Below, one piece after another: positions 1 through 11,592 of a stretch of DNA of 64,000 nucleotides. The position numbers were made by a program, and so were the translations under genes. Numbering within the stretch: position 1 is the first letter of the stretch; each line of letters opens with the position of its first letter. The stretch comes from Platycnemis pennipes (lineage: Eukaryota > Arthropoda > Insecta > Odonata > Platycnemididae): contig OW121858.1 of NCBI GenBank assembly GCA_933228895.1, forward strand, positions 35,239,859-35,303,858. The letters run 5' to 3'. The notes beneath the pieces were generated by a model. That model was not told where the DNA came from and did not search any database. It saw only the letters and a list, made by a program, of their open reading frames with translations.

Positions 1-66
1 GATGTTGTTCATTCATGTGTTTAAGGAAGTTCTCTAGTTCCTTGGGCCCATGTGACCAAACAATAA

Positions 67-470
67 AAAGAGCACAGGAGATGTATTAGGTTGTTTCACC
101 CCGAAAAATCTGCCTTGGCTGAACACAGCTTATCAGAAGATCACATCATCTCCTTCGATGAGGCTCGCTTGGTGTCCAAAACAAATGGGTATTGGGATCG
201 TCTCCTTAAAGAGGCCGTAGAAATCAGGCTGGAAGACAACACGTTAAATCGTGATGCTGGGTACATCATCAGCAAAGAATGGAAACCGTTAATTCGAAAA
301 ATAACGGAAAAAAGGAGACAACAATGCCCCCCGGATGAGACGGCTATATAAGCGCGGGCGGAATGCCCTGCAAGCTTTATTGCTCTGAGGACGATGGAGG
401 AGTATTCCATCGAAACGTTAGCAACAAAACATCTTACTCGGCTAGAAACCCGAGAATGTTTTTTAAATAT
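67..470 (+). pseudogene. Penelope-like element 3' fragment: GIY-YIG endonuclease C-terminal tail
   Basis: The frame is open from 67 to the stop at 349-351. It reads KEHRRCIRLFHPEKSALAEH, then a stretch containing AKTNGYWDR-type, EAVEIRL and LNRDAGY motifs, and ends in W-K-P-L-I. This is the pattern of the C-terminal GIY-YIG endonuclease region of arthropod Penelope-like reverse transcriptases (known family). The enzyme nicks DNA to prime reverse transcription. An in-frame TAA at 64-66 and the window edge mean that only the last 85-95 residues are seen. The reverse transcriptase domain and the GIY and YIG motifs themselves are absent. A hammerhead ribozyme motif follows within 30 bp of the stop, as expected for the element's pseudo-LTR. 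Similarity to PLE 3' sequence fades near 470. There is no sign of a host gene use. Family assignment is confident; the exact boundaries are not. Confidence 0.8.
380..424 (+). ncRNA. Hammerhead ribozyme motif (PLE type, minimal stem III)
   Basis: Read directly: stem I 5' strand TTGCT (380-384), core CTGAGGA (385-391, matching CUGANGA), one extra C (392), stem II GATGGA (393-398) paired with TCCATC (406-411) around a 7-nt loop, core GAA (412-414), a two-pair stem III ACGT (415-418), then position 419 (T) as the predicted cleavage nucleotide, and stem I 3' strand AGCAA (420-424). All three helices are perfectly complementary. A stem III this short is typical of hammerheads in Penelope-like elements and is thought to need dimerisation. 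H17 is U here rather than the usual C or A, so activity may be weak. Confidence 0.72.
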
Positions 471-504
471 CATTCGCCGAGAAAGAACGAGATCATATAT
501 CAGA

Positions 505-1325
505 TATTCTATATTACGTGGTTATATGGCAAGGCATGGCTCTTGCACTAAAATTTGCAGATTATAATAATGTAAAGAGAATTTTCGTTTTGGTGAAAAA
601 CTAATATAAGAAGTGCAATTTTATGTAGAATTTAACATTGTAAAAACATTATCACCTACCACTCTTGTTTAAGTGATATTAATAAATGTTTGCTCAAAAA
701 AGAGCAGAAAAGCCTTAGTTACATGAAAATGGCTCCACAGTATGTTGTTATCATCGGCAACGGTACTTGTGACAGAACGTGCTTACGAGTCTATTTAATC
801 TCAGTTTATTAAGAAATATACCTTACCAAGGTCCTCTTATATTTTTTAAGTAATTCAAATATTTCATTGGTTATTGACATGGTGTAATTAATACCAATGC
901 TTCCAAATGGTAGCAGCATCATTGTTGCCAAAGAGTTTTCAAAAATATCAATATCAATCAAATTCAAAACAAAGAGTTTTATTTGCAAGAGAATAGTTTA
1001 AAACTAAGTTAGAAAATAAGTAACCTATTTTAGAATACATATTTGCGGGATTGAGCATGTATTCTCACTTTATAAATTAAACGTGGCAACAACACGTCAG
1101 TCATCTTACGAAGTCAAAATGAGAGTTAAAAGAGATATTAAAAATTAGAATGCAACTACAATGCACTATATAATAGCATCATACTCATACAATTATTGTG
1201 TAACATGCGTTATCAAACTATAGATGAATTTCCATATAGGTGTATTTCTGTGTCGGTATTTTTTCATTAAATAACAAATAGCTCTTTTATGGGATTTTGA
1301 ATCGTGGAGTCATGGTGGAACCTCC
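505..1325 (+). mobile_element. Family A non-autonomous DNA element, copy 1 (5'-truncated)
   Basis: About 820 bp similar to six other copies in the window (16654, 25780, 30188, 36428, 44074, 56038). Shared landmarks are a block around ATTACGTGGTTATA...GGCTCTTGCA, an AACGTGGCAACAACACGTCA block, and the 3' end GAATCGTGGAGTCATGGTGG..CCTCC followed by TTAA (1326-1329). The 5' terminus of the family (GGAGGCTCCACCGAATTATG) is missing because PLE sequence is joined at about 500. There is no conserved open frame, so this is a MITE-like passenger element. Confidence 0.75.
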
Positions 1326-1329
1326 TTAA

Positions 1330-3301
1330 CTACCAACAATAATAGTTGTTGACAGAAGTTTTCCTAACAACCATATCAAATGCAAATAGCAATACAAATT
1401 TACGGTTCACGTCGCATCAATCGCTCCTAGTTATTTCTAGTCAGGTAATAGTTTTAATTATGTATTTTTTTTTAAACCCTAACTGGGTGCCGCTACTAGT
1501 AGATTACACCTAGTTAACATACATATTTAGAAATTGGTTTCAGAACTCAATAGCCGGTCCAAAAACCAAGTATGCTTCGGCAAAGCATTCTTGGTGGTGA
1601 TGCATTGCTGACACACAATAAAGCATGCTGGGGAAAGAATGCTTCATATTCGGACAGTCTACAGTAAGAAGCGACGTTAAGCAGTAGTGGCAACGAAAAA
1701 AACCACTAGGTATAGTGGTACATAATAGAAGGCAACGTCTATCAAATGTTTAGATCGGAAGAAAAAGAGCGATTAAATGTATATTAACCATTTAATTATA
1801 TGTATATTAATAATTATGCAAATATAATATACAAAGTAAAAAAATAGATACTACACATACGTATAAGTAGCCAACGGCTCTGCCATCTTTTGTTATTCTC
1901 ACCAACAATGCTTCGAAGCCAGTATGGAAGCGTGCTTCTGTGTTTTGTCTTCGTAGCATGCTTCCCCCAGAGTGCTTTGCATTCGGACGTACTTCGGGTA
2001 TTCCGACGATACCCCCCTCCACTTGCAAGCAAGCATTGTAGTATGCTTAGTGCTAGAATAACACGTTTCGGACAGGGCTAATGTGTTTCGGTCTATTACA
2101 TGCTGCTTTTTATAACAAGTTATTGTTTATACCCACTGTGTACAAGACTAATATTTAAACATACATTGTTTCCTGCTCAAGCAATAGCATCTCTGAATTA
2201 GGTAGTCTTTTGTGGTAACTCCAATGATTTGATTTGCCTCATTTCCTACATATTTATTTTTGTATCTGTACATTAAAAGCAATAGATTTATCACTGAACC
2301 GAATAGATTAAAAATTCACACATTTAGACCTCCAGAATGGCAGTTGTGTGATGGATAAGATTTGGTAAGAGAGAAGTATGACGGGTGGGTTTGGAACGAG
2401 TGTTGATTATTGCCAAATGTAGAAGCAACTGCTAGCTTCAATATCCACAGTTCTGTAGCTAACGGCCTCCTAAATCATTGAATAGCATTTGCCGAAAAGA
2501 AATTTGAACTTATCTTGTGGAATACAAAAATAAAGATATCAGTGATTACTTTGAGAAAACCATGAGTAGATTACGAATAATAGTTACAAGTTTTTTAAAA
2601 TTGCGATTTGAATGTAATGAATACAAAGATGTATTTGTAACCGGTAACTGTGTTTCAGTTACCCAGTCATTTTAAAAGCTGTAAATGACACTCAATTGAT
2701 ATTATGTGCATACAGTATATCAATTGCAACAGTCATTTTTTTAGTCACTTATTTCTATATATATAGATTAAATAATTATAATTCTTGTGGGTTGCATCGA
2801 GTTAGTGTTGAAACGTTTCCACGAATAAATATTTTTGTATACTTCTCTTTTGAATCAAAATTTGCATTGCTTATTCTAATTTCCACATACATCTTTGCTG
2901 TAATCTATTACTGTCGCTGACAGTGTGTGGAAAAATGTATTTTTTAACCCCTTTTGTCCTAAAATCTCTTAAATTTTTATTTGGAATTAGGTAAACATCA
3001 GAATGTGTGATAGCAATTCCAATATGGCTACTTGAAACATAACTGCTGCATTTAATACGATGGATAAAATGGCATTACATTCAATTAGGGAACATTTTGT
3101 GGAACTGGACAAAGCATTATTGTTATGACCTTAAGTTTTTTGTTTATGATGCTGAATTTTTTTTACTAACTTGAATATTGAACCGTTGAGTTAGATGGCT
3201 TGAATATTGCACCATTATCCATCAATCATTTCTAATGATATACAGTCATTGCTACATTGACCAGAGCTCTAGATCTTAGAATTCATTTTTAATTAATGTC
3301 C
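1330..3301. other. Unassigned AT-rich interval with clustered AGCATGCTT-like words
   Basis: No gene or RNA is supported. Two short stretches (about 1570-1660 and 1905-2060) are rich in GCATGCTT/AAGCATGC variants near TTCGGA words and may be decayed copies of one small repeat in both orientations. The rest is simple AT-rich sequence. Confidence 0.4.
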
Positions 3302-3950
3302 CTAGTAGCAATTGATATCCATACAATATCCCCACAATATCCGTAACATCCAACTATAATGTCGAAATAATATCCAATTTTCATCTGCTAATATTATATT
3401 GATATCCATACAATATCCGAAGTTGCCACCAAATGCCATCCATATAATATCCAACGTAGATATTAAATAAAAAGGGGATCCCTTCCCCTGCTTCATATTT
3501 TTCTCTTAAGAATATTTTAATATTACCCTCCTACTTGCTAGAAATCAGTAAAGCAGCACTAATTGTAATTTTCCACACTGTTTTATTTCACCTCAAACAG
3601 TTCCGACGTACCTTTTGTCATTACTCAAAGGCTACTGCATATGGCAGCCTCTAGATAATGATATGAAAGGAACGTCAAAACATGGTTGAGGTGAAATAAA
3701 ACAGCTATGGAAAATCACACAGTGCTGCTCAACTGTTTAATGCAATGAATTTCCTCAAAGAAAGATCGTCTAACATTGATTTTTACTCCAATTCATGTTG
3801 TTCGATCACAAACTTAAAAATGTATTACACCATCATTGTAAAATATTATATTTGAAACATTAAGTACAGCATTAAATGCGCAATAATATTATATTTGCAT
3901 CCTGATAACCAACATAACCATTCAATATCCAAAAGGCACTATAAATATTT
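3302..3950 (-). mobile_element. Family H element, partial copy
   Basis: It starts with CTAGTAGCAATTGATATCCA (3302), the same terminal repeat that bounds the larger family H copy at 11111-13364. The contents match that copy in reverse complement: the GATATCC-rich terminus, the GGGGATCCCTTCCCCTGC block, and a central segment with an internal inverted repeat (TTTCACCTCAAACAGTTCCG near 3590 against the sequence near 3690). The far terminal repeat is missing. No coding capacity was seen. Confidence 0.7.
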
Positions 3951-4374
3951 AATGAATAATATTTTTCTTATTGTTACCAATTAATTGTTTTATTTTATTT
4001 TTGTGGTTGTTACATAAACAACTGCTTAAAGTTTATAAGGTATTCCTGATGGTCGATTAATTATCGATATAAAATATTTTGCTTATCAAGGGGACCAACA
4101 AAATATTAATTCAGTTAAGCTTTCTTGGGGAATGAATTTTCATTGCTTGATATTTTTTGATTGTCTTTGTAGTGAATTTGACCTAAAATATTGCAAGGTC
4201 ATTGTACCCTTTGTATTCAGTTCCCGACGGTGTTTTCAGTTTTCTATAGTTGAGAGAAAGAAATCAGTTTATTTACAGCTTCCCAGCTATATTTCAGGGA
4301 CAAATAGTTGTTTATTTGCCTGGCGAATTTACCTACAATGATAAAAATACTTCTGCCCATTTGTGGCGATTGAA
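3951..4374. other. Unassigned AT-rich interval
   Basis: Nothing beyond chance open frames was seen. Confidence 0.35.
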
Positions 4375-5240
4375 ATATTGAAGAAGAAAGAGGCAGAAAT
4401 TAGTTTAAAATTCCATATTTCCTATTTACGGAATTATTATATCAGGGTGGGTTTACTGTATTTATATTACGTATTTAAAATATCGCATTAGTATTACAAT
4501 ATTTTGCCATTTCCTGTAGTTATACCCTTAAAATAGGTATTTGTCGACCCTATTTGTGAAAATAATATCATTTTAACATATAATCAATTCTCTCTCGTTC
4601 AAAATACGATTTAAATTTATCATAAATTGAAAAATCCAATGTTGATTTGCTTGGCTGCTTGAAGTTCGAACAGACGCCGCTGGGCGCTGATGTCCGGGGT
4701 TTGAACGTGCTGCCACATGTGACGGAAATGCGAACTACTTACGTGACGGTTCGTCAGCATTCAATATCGGCGAAATTCGAAACACATTTTTTGGAGAATC
4801 ATTTGCGACTTTTAAAAAAATAATGTTTTTGACTTGCCAAATTGTTATCAGAGACTAGTTGCTGATTACGTAAACTGCTGAAAGTACTCGTCAATGCGAA
4901 AAGGACGGGATGTTTGCGAAATACGTTGAAAAACGATAATTTCGAGGAAGAAAAAAAAACATTTGACGAGAAAACAGCGGCACAATGTCCCTTTAAAATT
5001 CCTCGTCTATAACAAGTAAATCCCATTCTACAATGGACGTAAGCCGTAGTGCTTAAAACGTAAGGATTTCCATACGACAGGCAATCTCCAATGCTGACGT
5101 ATGCCGTAAAAATATCGACATCGATCACGGTGCATTCGGAAGCACTCCGGTCGTATTTACATGGATATTGAAGACAAATGAGTGTCGATTTTTTCTGGCG
5201 TAGGATAGAGAACACTGTCAACAAATATACGATTACTTAA
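4375..5240 (+). repeat. Family L interspersed repeat, copy 1
   Basis: It matches 15385-16310 in the same orientation. The best-conserved block is ATGTTGATTTGCTTGGCTGC...CGCCGCTGGGCGCTG...CGTGCTGCCAC...GCGAACTACTTACGTGACG, followed by TTTTTGGAGAATCATT.GCGACTTT. No terminal repeats or reading frame are shared, so the class is unknown. The copia element is inserted about 110 bp downstream. Confidence 0.6.
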
Positions 5241-5358
5241 TTATTGAAAACAAGCATTTGCATTGCTAACAGGGCTGTCTGGGATGTGTTCAGAACTGAA
5301 ACAAATTATGGTTGTTCGGTCTTAAATGACCAAATAAACTCAGAGCAAAGATCATTAT

Positions 5359-5535
5359 TGAAGCAAAGTAAATTTGTTAAATAATAATCGCGGATCAAAT
5401 TAAAATAAATGTTTTGTTTTTCCATGGTTGTCATGGGGGAAATAGTTTGTTGATAACGAGGATTCGGGGCATAACGATATTGAACACGAAAGAGAATGGT
5501 TGTATCATTGATTTGAATAAAAACTTAATCCAACA
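5359..5535 (+). repeat. Copia 5' LTR
   Basis: 177 bp, TG...CA, identical by eye to 9660-9836. It contains an AATAAA-type signal near its 3' end (GAATAAAAAC). At only 177 bp it is a short LTR even for copia. Confidence 0.95.
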
Positions 5536-5538
5536 ATT

Positions 5539-5550
5539 TGGTAGCAGAGC
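5539..5550 (+). promoter_or_regulatory. Primer-binding site for initiator tRNA-Met
   Basis: TGGTAGCAGAGC, three bases after the 5' LTR, is complementary to the 3' end of animal initiator tRNA-Met (ending GCTCTGCTACCA). Pairing at the intact tRNA 3' end contrasts with Drosophila copia, which uses an internally cleaved tRNA. Confidence 0.85.
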
Positions 5551-5608
5551 GTGGTTATAAGATACACGAGTGAAATTTCCAGGAGGTCAAGAAAAGTGAC
5601 AAGGGAAA

Positions 5609-8600
5609 ATGTCAGACTTTGGAGTTTCAAGAATCGAGCCTCTAACAAACAAGAATTATGGACTTTGGAGCATGAGATTGGTTGCAGTTCTTAAGGCGAA
5701 AGGATTGTATCAAGATATCATTTTCGGTGATGAACCAGAGAAGAATGGTGCTGATGCAGCGGCTGTGGCGAAGTGGGAAGCCTGGTCAAAGAAGAACGAC
5801 GAGGTCAACATGCTGATCATTATGACACTTTCGGCGGAGCAGGCGTTAGCATGTCAAGGTATTTCCAATGCAAAAGAGTTGTGGCTTTTGTTAAAGAAAC
5901 GTCATGACGGTGTTGAGAAACATAGAAAGACTCAGTTAATGATTGAATTGGCTAAATTAGAAAAATTAGAGAAAGAAAGCATTGACGGTTATTTAACTAG
6001 AGCTCAAACATTAGAGACTCAACTTAAGGAAATGGGTAATAATATTGAAGATTATGAATTAATTATGTACGTAATCGAGGGTCTACCAAAGAGTTTCAGT
6101 GAAGTTGCAACAGCGATTTCTTCCAATCCAACGGTGGATCTCGAATTCATGAGAGGAGCACTTTTGCGATATGAGGAGAAAAACAAGAAATCAACCAATG
6201 AAGGAGAGGTCAAGGCTTTTAAGGCGAAGGTGCAGACTAAGAAAAAATGTTTCTGTTGTGGCAAAATTGGACATTTTGCTCGTGATTGCTGGCACAAGGA
6301 CAAGGAGAATTCAATTGAGACTAAAGAAAATTCAAAGGATTTTTACAAGAATAAGAGCAAATTCAAGGGAATTTTCAAAGGAGGCAAGAATCAACATGCA
6401 TTTGAAGTGAGGGAGCATCACAAGATAAATGCAGAAAATGGAGTCACTTGGATGCTTGATTCGGCGTGCACATCTCACATGACTCATCAAGAGGAGTTAT
6501 TGATTAATAAGAGGAAAGACAATGTGGAGATCGTGACGGCTGAAGCAGGCAGAAAGATTCACGCTGAATTTCGAGGAGAAATTGAAGGAACCAGCTATCT
6601 TGACGATGGTGAGGTAGCATTAACTATAAAAGACGTACTTTATGTTCCAGATTTAAACAGCAACTTGATGTCAGTTCCAAGTCTGGTCAAGATGGGCAAG
6701 AAAATAGTTATTGATGAAGATGGATTTGGAATTTATGACAAGAAAACAGGAGAATTAGTTGCACAGGGGATCTTTGAAGCAGATGCTTTTATGTTTCGAA
6801 TGAGCACGGACAGCGATGAACGAGAGCTGAAGAAAGAAGTTTGCTTTAGCACAAGCGAAATAAATAGTAATTTATGGCACCAGAGGCTTGGTCACATTAA
6901 CAATAATTATCTTTCTAGATTGGCGAAAGAGAATCTTGTCAGAGGACTCGAAAATGTGTCGATCAAGGACGACAACTGCGAGGATTGCATTCAAGGGAAA
7001 CTGACGAGAGCACCATTCAAAGAAGTCGAAATCGAAGGTGCACAGCAGATCTTGGAAAGACTGCACGCGGATTTGTGTGGTCCAATGCAACAAGAATCAA
7101 TTGGAGGGAGTAGGTACATGCTGACTATTGTGGACGAGTACAGCAGAAGATATTTCGTCGATTTTTTGAAGAGTAAAAGTGAAACTGCCGATAAACTGAT
7201 CGAGTTTATTGAGAGAAAAGAGAACGAGACAGGACAAAAGGTCAAGAATTTTCGCTCAGACAATGGTACGGAATTTACCAACGAAACATTGCAAGAATAT
7301 TTCAAGACGAAAGGCATCAAGCACGAGAGAACGACGATCTATTCTCCACAGAGCAACGGAATTGCTGAGAGAGCCAATCGAACGTTGGTGGAAATGGCTC
7401 GAACGTTACTCATTGCAGCTGGATTAACACCGATGTTTTGGGCAGAAGCCGTGTGGACTGCGAGCTACTTGCATGATCTTTCACCTACGAAGAAGAGGGA
7501 TCAAGTTCCACTTGAGATTTGGAAAAACAAGAAACCATCGGTCAGACATCTCAGAGTTTTTGGCTGCAAGGTCTTCTACAGAAATGAAGATGTTCAAAAA
7601 AAGAAGCTTGACGTGAGATCAAAGGAAGCTGTGTTCGTGGGATACTCGAAGAACAGGAGAGCCTACCGAGTATTTGACTTGAGTGACAGGAAGATTCACG
7701 AGAGTCGAGACGTAAAGTTCATTGAAGAAAAAATGGGTTTTCAGAAGAAGGAAGAAGACGTTGGTTATGACGAGACTAACTACGTTTTTATCCCAATTGA
7801 GAGGCAAGAGAATCGAGACGAACGACACGAGGAAGAAAACAATTCAGGAATTATCCATGACGTTGTTGAAGATTTTCAAGGACAATTCGACAGTGATGAT
7901 GATTCATCTCATAAAAATCCGTTGGTAATTGTTCAAGCTGGAGAGAGAAGAAGAGGGAGAAAAAAAGGTGACACGAACGATGTCCTGAAACAGAGACACC
8001 AAGAAGAATTAAAAGGAATAGAAGATGAATTAAGACAACAAGGAGTAAGAAGGTCAACGAGAGAGAAGAAGGAGCCCGATTGCATTGTCAATATGGTGCA
8101 AGAAATCAATCCAAGGAACTACAAAGAAGCAATCGAGTCCAAGGACAAGATCAAATGGATTGAAGCAATGAACAAGGAATTGAAAAATATGAAAAATTAT
8201 CGGACTTGGGAAATTGTTAACAAGCCAAAAGAGGTAAAATTAATTCAAAGCAAATGGGCTTTCAAGAAAATGGGAACCAAAGATGCAGAAGTATACAAGG
8301 CAAGACTGGTAGCTGATGGTTCACGACAGCGAATGGGAGTGGATTACAAAAGCTCTTACAGTCCAGTGATGAAGCAAGAGTCATTGAAGACACTGTTGGC
8401 AATTGCAGCGAAGAAAAATTACAAAGTGGAGTTCATTGACGTCGAAGCAGCGTACTTGAACGCAGAATTGGACAGGCATGTGTACATGAATCCACCAAAA
8501 GGAGTAAACATTGAAGAAGGGAAGATATTTAGACTAAAGAAGAGTTTATATGGACTTCCAGAAGCAGGAAGACGTTGGTTTAAGAAATTATCTGGAATTT

Positions 8601-9634
8601 TGAAGGAATTGGGATTGAAACCATGTAAAGCAGATCCATGTGTATTTGTCGAAGAGTCAAAGAAGGGATTTTTGGCAATTGGATGCTACGTGGATGACTG
8701 TATAATTGTTGGTGACAGTCAAAAGAAGATTGATCAACTGGTGGAAAAACTGAAAAAGCGATTGAAGATTAAGGTGTCAAAGGAGGATGAAGTGAAGTTC
8801 CTAGGAATAAAAATCAAAGAAGAAAAAGAAGGATTTATCATGGAACAATCAAGCTACATCGAAGAAGTTATTGAGAGATTCGGAATGGAGAATTGCAATG
8901 GAGTGAAGACACCAGCAGCAAGTGGAGTCAAACTTGACGATTACGAAGATTCGGAGAAAGCAAACAAGGATTTGTACCAAGAAATACTTGGATGTATTGG
9001 ATATTTGGTGAGAGGGACGAGGCCGGACTTGGCATACACCTACAGCAAACTATCGCAGTACTCAAAAGATCCAAGGATGATTCATTACGAGGCGTTGAAG
9101 AGAGTTTTGAGATATTTGAAGGGGACCAAAGGGTATCGTTTGAAGATTGGCAGAGAAGTTGGAAGACTGGAGATTAGTTCAGATGCCAGTTGGTGTACCA
9201 CTTTGGATTCGAAATCATTTGGCGGATATTCAGTGAAGATTGGAGACGCATTGATCAGTTGGAGAAGCGGAAAGCAGAAGATGGTAGCTTTATCAACTAT
9301 GGAATCGGAGTTGGTGGCATTATGTGATGGAGTTTGTGAGGGCATCTGGTTGACAGAGTTGTTAGAAGAGCTGGGACAATTTGAAGTTGTTGAACGACCA
9401 ATAAAAGTTCGAACTGACAGTCAATCAGCATTGAATTGGAATAACAATGAGAAGATCAACAAAGAAAACAAGCACATCAGATGAATGTATCATTTTGTCA
9501 AGGATGAAATCAAAAATGGTGAGGTGGTTCTTCATCACGTGGGTTCAGCAGACTTGGAAACTGATGTTTTGACCAAGGACGTCAGCGAAGCATTAATGAA
9601 GAAGCACATTCCAAACTTGAGTTTAATTATTTAA
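5609..9634 (+). pseudogene. Copia gag-pol polyprotein, with one in-frame TGA
   Basis: A polyprotein giving Gag, protease, integrase, reverse transcriptase and RNase H, which assemble a cytoplasmic particle and integrate the cDNA. Residues 1-1291 are open (5609-9481). Gag zinc knuckle: C214-X2-C217-X4-H222-X4-C227. Protease site: D284 in LDSAC, where most copia proteins have DSG. Integrase: H424/H429 with C457/C460, then D488, D551 and E587, a perfect DD(35)E. Reverse transcriptase: YVDD with D1029 and D1030. RNase H: D1192, E1232 and D1270. A TGA at 9482-9484 interrupts the frame after KHIR, and 49 more codons in the same frame run to TAA at 9632-9634. These codons carry the usual YHFV...HH.....AD-like RNase H tail. 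Relatives normally have HID where this reads HIR. A CGA-to-TGA change would explain the stop; readthrough is possible but not shown. The start ATG at 5609 is the first in frame after the primer site. Confidence 0.95.
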
Positions 9635-9647
9635 AATTTGTCACGCG

Positions 9648-9659
9648 AAAGGAGGAATT
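9648..9659 (+). promoter_or_regulatory. Polypurine tract for plus-strand priming
   Basis: AAAGGAGGAATT lies directly before the 3' LTR (starts 9660), the position and composition expected of a polypurine tract. Confidence 0.8.
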
Positions 9660-9836
9660 TGAAGCAAAGTAAATTTGTTAAATAATAATCGCGGATCAAA
9701 TTAAAATAAATGTTTTGTTTTTCCATGGTTGTCATGGGGGAAATAGTTTGTTGATAACGAGGATTCGGGGCATAACGATATTGAACACGAAAGAGAATGG
9801 TTGTATCATTGATTTGAATAAAAACTTAATCCAACA
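9660..9836 (+). repeat. Copia 3' LTR
   Basis: 177 bp, no difference from the 5' LTR seen by eye. It is followed by the ATTAT target duplication at 9837-9841. Confidence 0.95.
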
Positions 9837-9841
9837 ATTAT

Positions 9842-11110
9842 GGACTTCAATGCACTTATTAGTCCGCTGTCTAACTATTGATTTCTATATAAATAACGGT
9901 CAAGAAAGTTAACAGCAATTCATTCTTTGATTTACATTATTTATTTCAGTGTACCCTTTCATCTTATCATAGAATTACAACTGTCCATTCCACTGAGTTT
10001 TTGACATTTTGGACGATATTGGTGGGGGTCGATCAGTATATGCCATTTAAAACTTACAAGACCACTAATCATCCAAATAAACCAAGAAACTGGTTCATAC
10101 AATAAAGCTTTAGTTATAATGTGGGATGTAACAATCCAAATATTATTCAATGAGGCATCAGTTAATGATAGGGTCGTCTAAACTCGCCATCTTTCTAATT
10201 CACGGCCAAAGATTATTTCAAATGCGTCCACAATTCTTCTCGAAGTCAAAAAAACTTCCACAAAAGCAATAACCCGTGACTGACACCGGCAGTAGTAATG
10301 AGGCGCTCTGATTGGCCTGCCGTTAGACGTAAGACGTAGAGATGGGACTTGGCCATGTCCCTTACGACAGCTCCTTACGTCTTAAGACAGCCCTTACGAC
10401 AGCTCTTACGGAAAACAGCAGAAACGTACACCTTATCTGAGTTAAAGATGAATTTTTTTCGTCGCTTTTACTGTCTTGGATGAAAAAGGTGATTTTTATT
10501 TCATTATATATTCAATAATTCCATCGTTGTATTCATTATTCATTATATGCATATTTTCACATCGCAAAATAATTCTTGATGAAAGTATGAGTCAGAAATA
10601 GGAATGTTATATTGCTTTCAATGACGATCACAATAAAACTTATTTCACGGATCACAGAGATATTTACTCAATCCACACTCAGCCACTGACGAACATCTTT
10701 TGCAAGCCTGTTTTGGAATGATCCTGCGGGATTATGATTTTCTATTCTTAAAACCTTGTGTTGCATGAAGCTAATAGTTTTTACTAGCTGAAGTAATTAG
10801 TTTCTACTATATCTTTATTAATATTATAAATTATTTTCTTTAATCTGTGATCGCTATGACGATCTGCAAAAGAAAATAATAGATTCACAAAAAGTAAATA
10901 CACATAACAAATGAATGCATGAAAAGAAATGAATTAAGTACAAGTTATTGCCGCTTATCAATGTTACATGCATCAAGTCAACGCAATGGAAATATGTAAA
11001 CGCAACGTACTGTGTAAAATCGTCACTGACCACTTTGTATCTTCATGAGACTATCAAATTTGATATCACTCAATGTTTTGTATCCTATCCTGTACCAGGC
11101 ATTGCACTCT
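9842..11110. other. Unassigned interval
   Basis: AT-rich sequence without a supported gene. A short patch at 10320-10420 repeats TTACGAC/ACGTAAGAC words several times, possibly a small decayed repeat. No terminal repeats were recognised. Confidence 0.35.
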
Positions 11111-11592
11111 CTAGTAGCAATTGATATCAATACAATATCCATAGAGTGTTACCAATATCCAAAATGCATTACATCTAAGTGTAATATTGTGTGGATATTG
11201 TATGGATGTTAATGTATGACTACCTTTAATGGATACTGAATGGTTATTTTGGGTTTCAGGATGCAAATATACTATTATTGCGCATGCAATGCTGTACTTA
11301 ATGTTTCTAGTACAGTAGTTTACGATGATGGTGAAATACATTTTTAAGTTTGTGATCGAACAACATGAATTGGAGTAAAAATCAATGTTAGACGAGTTAT
11401 CTTTGAGGAAATTCATTACAATAAAACAGTAAAGCAGCACTGTGTTATTTTCCACAACTGTTTTATATCACCTCAATCATGTTTTGACGTTCCTTATATC
11501 ATTATCTAGAGGCTGCTATATGCAGTAGCCTTTAAGTAATGACAAAGGTACGTCGGAACTGTTTGAGGTGAAATAAAACAAGGGTGGAGAAT

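Larger units (their letters stand above)
5359..9836 (+). mobile_element. Near-intact Ty1/copia LTR retrotransposon
   Basis: A 4,478-bp element with two 177-bp LTRs that are identical by eye, each starting TG and ending CA. It is flanked by a perfect 5-bp target duplication ATTAT (5354-5358 and 9837-9841). A primer-binding site complementary to initiator tRNA-Met, a single gag-pol frame and a purine-rich tract occur in the canonical order. Identical LTRs indicate recent insertion. The coding frame has one internal TGA near its 3' end, so this copy may be defective. The short LTRs and the single long frame fit insect copia lineages. Confidence 0.97.

Noticed and set aside
4799..5224. 141-residue minus-strand frame
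   Set aside because: Located in family L; the other copy at 15.4-16.3 kb does not keep it open.
5265..5285. GGGCTGTCTGGGATGTG as a second family K tip
   Set aside because: It matches only about ten bases of the K end and lacks GTATAC-rich sequence nearby.
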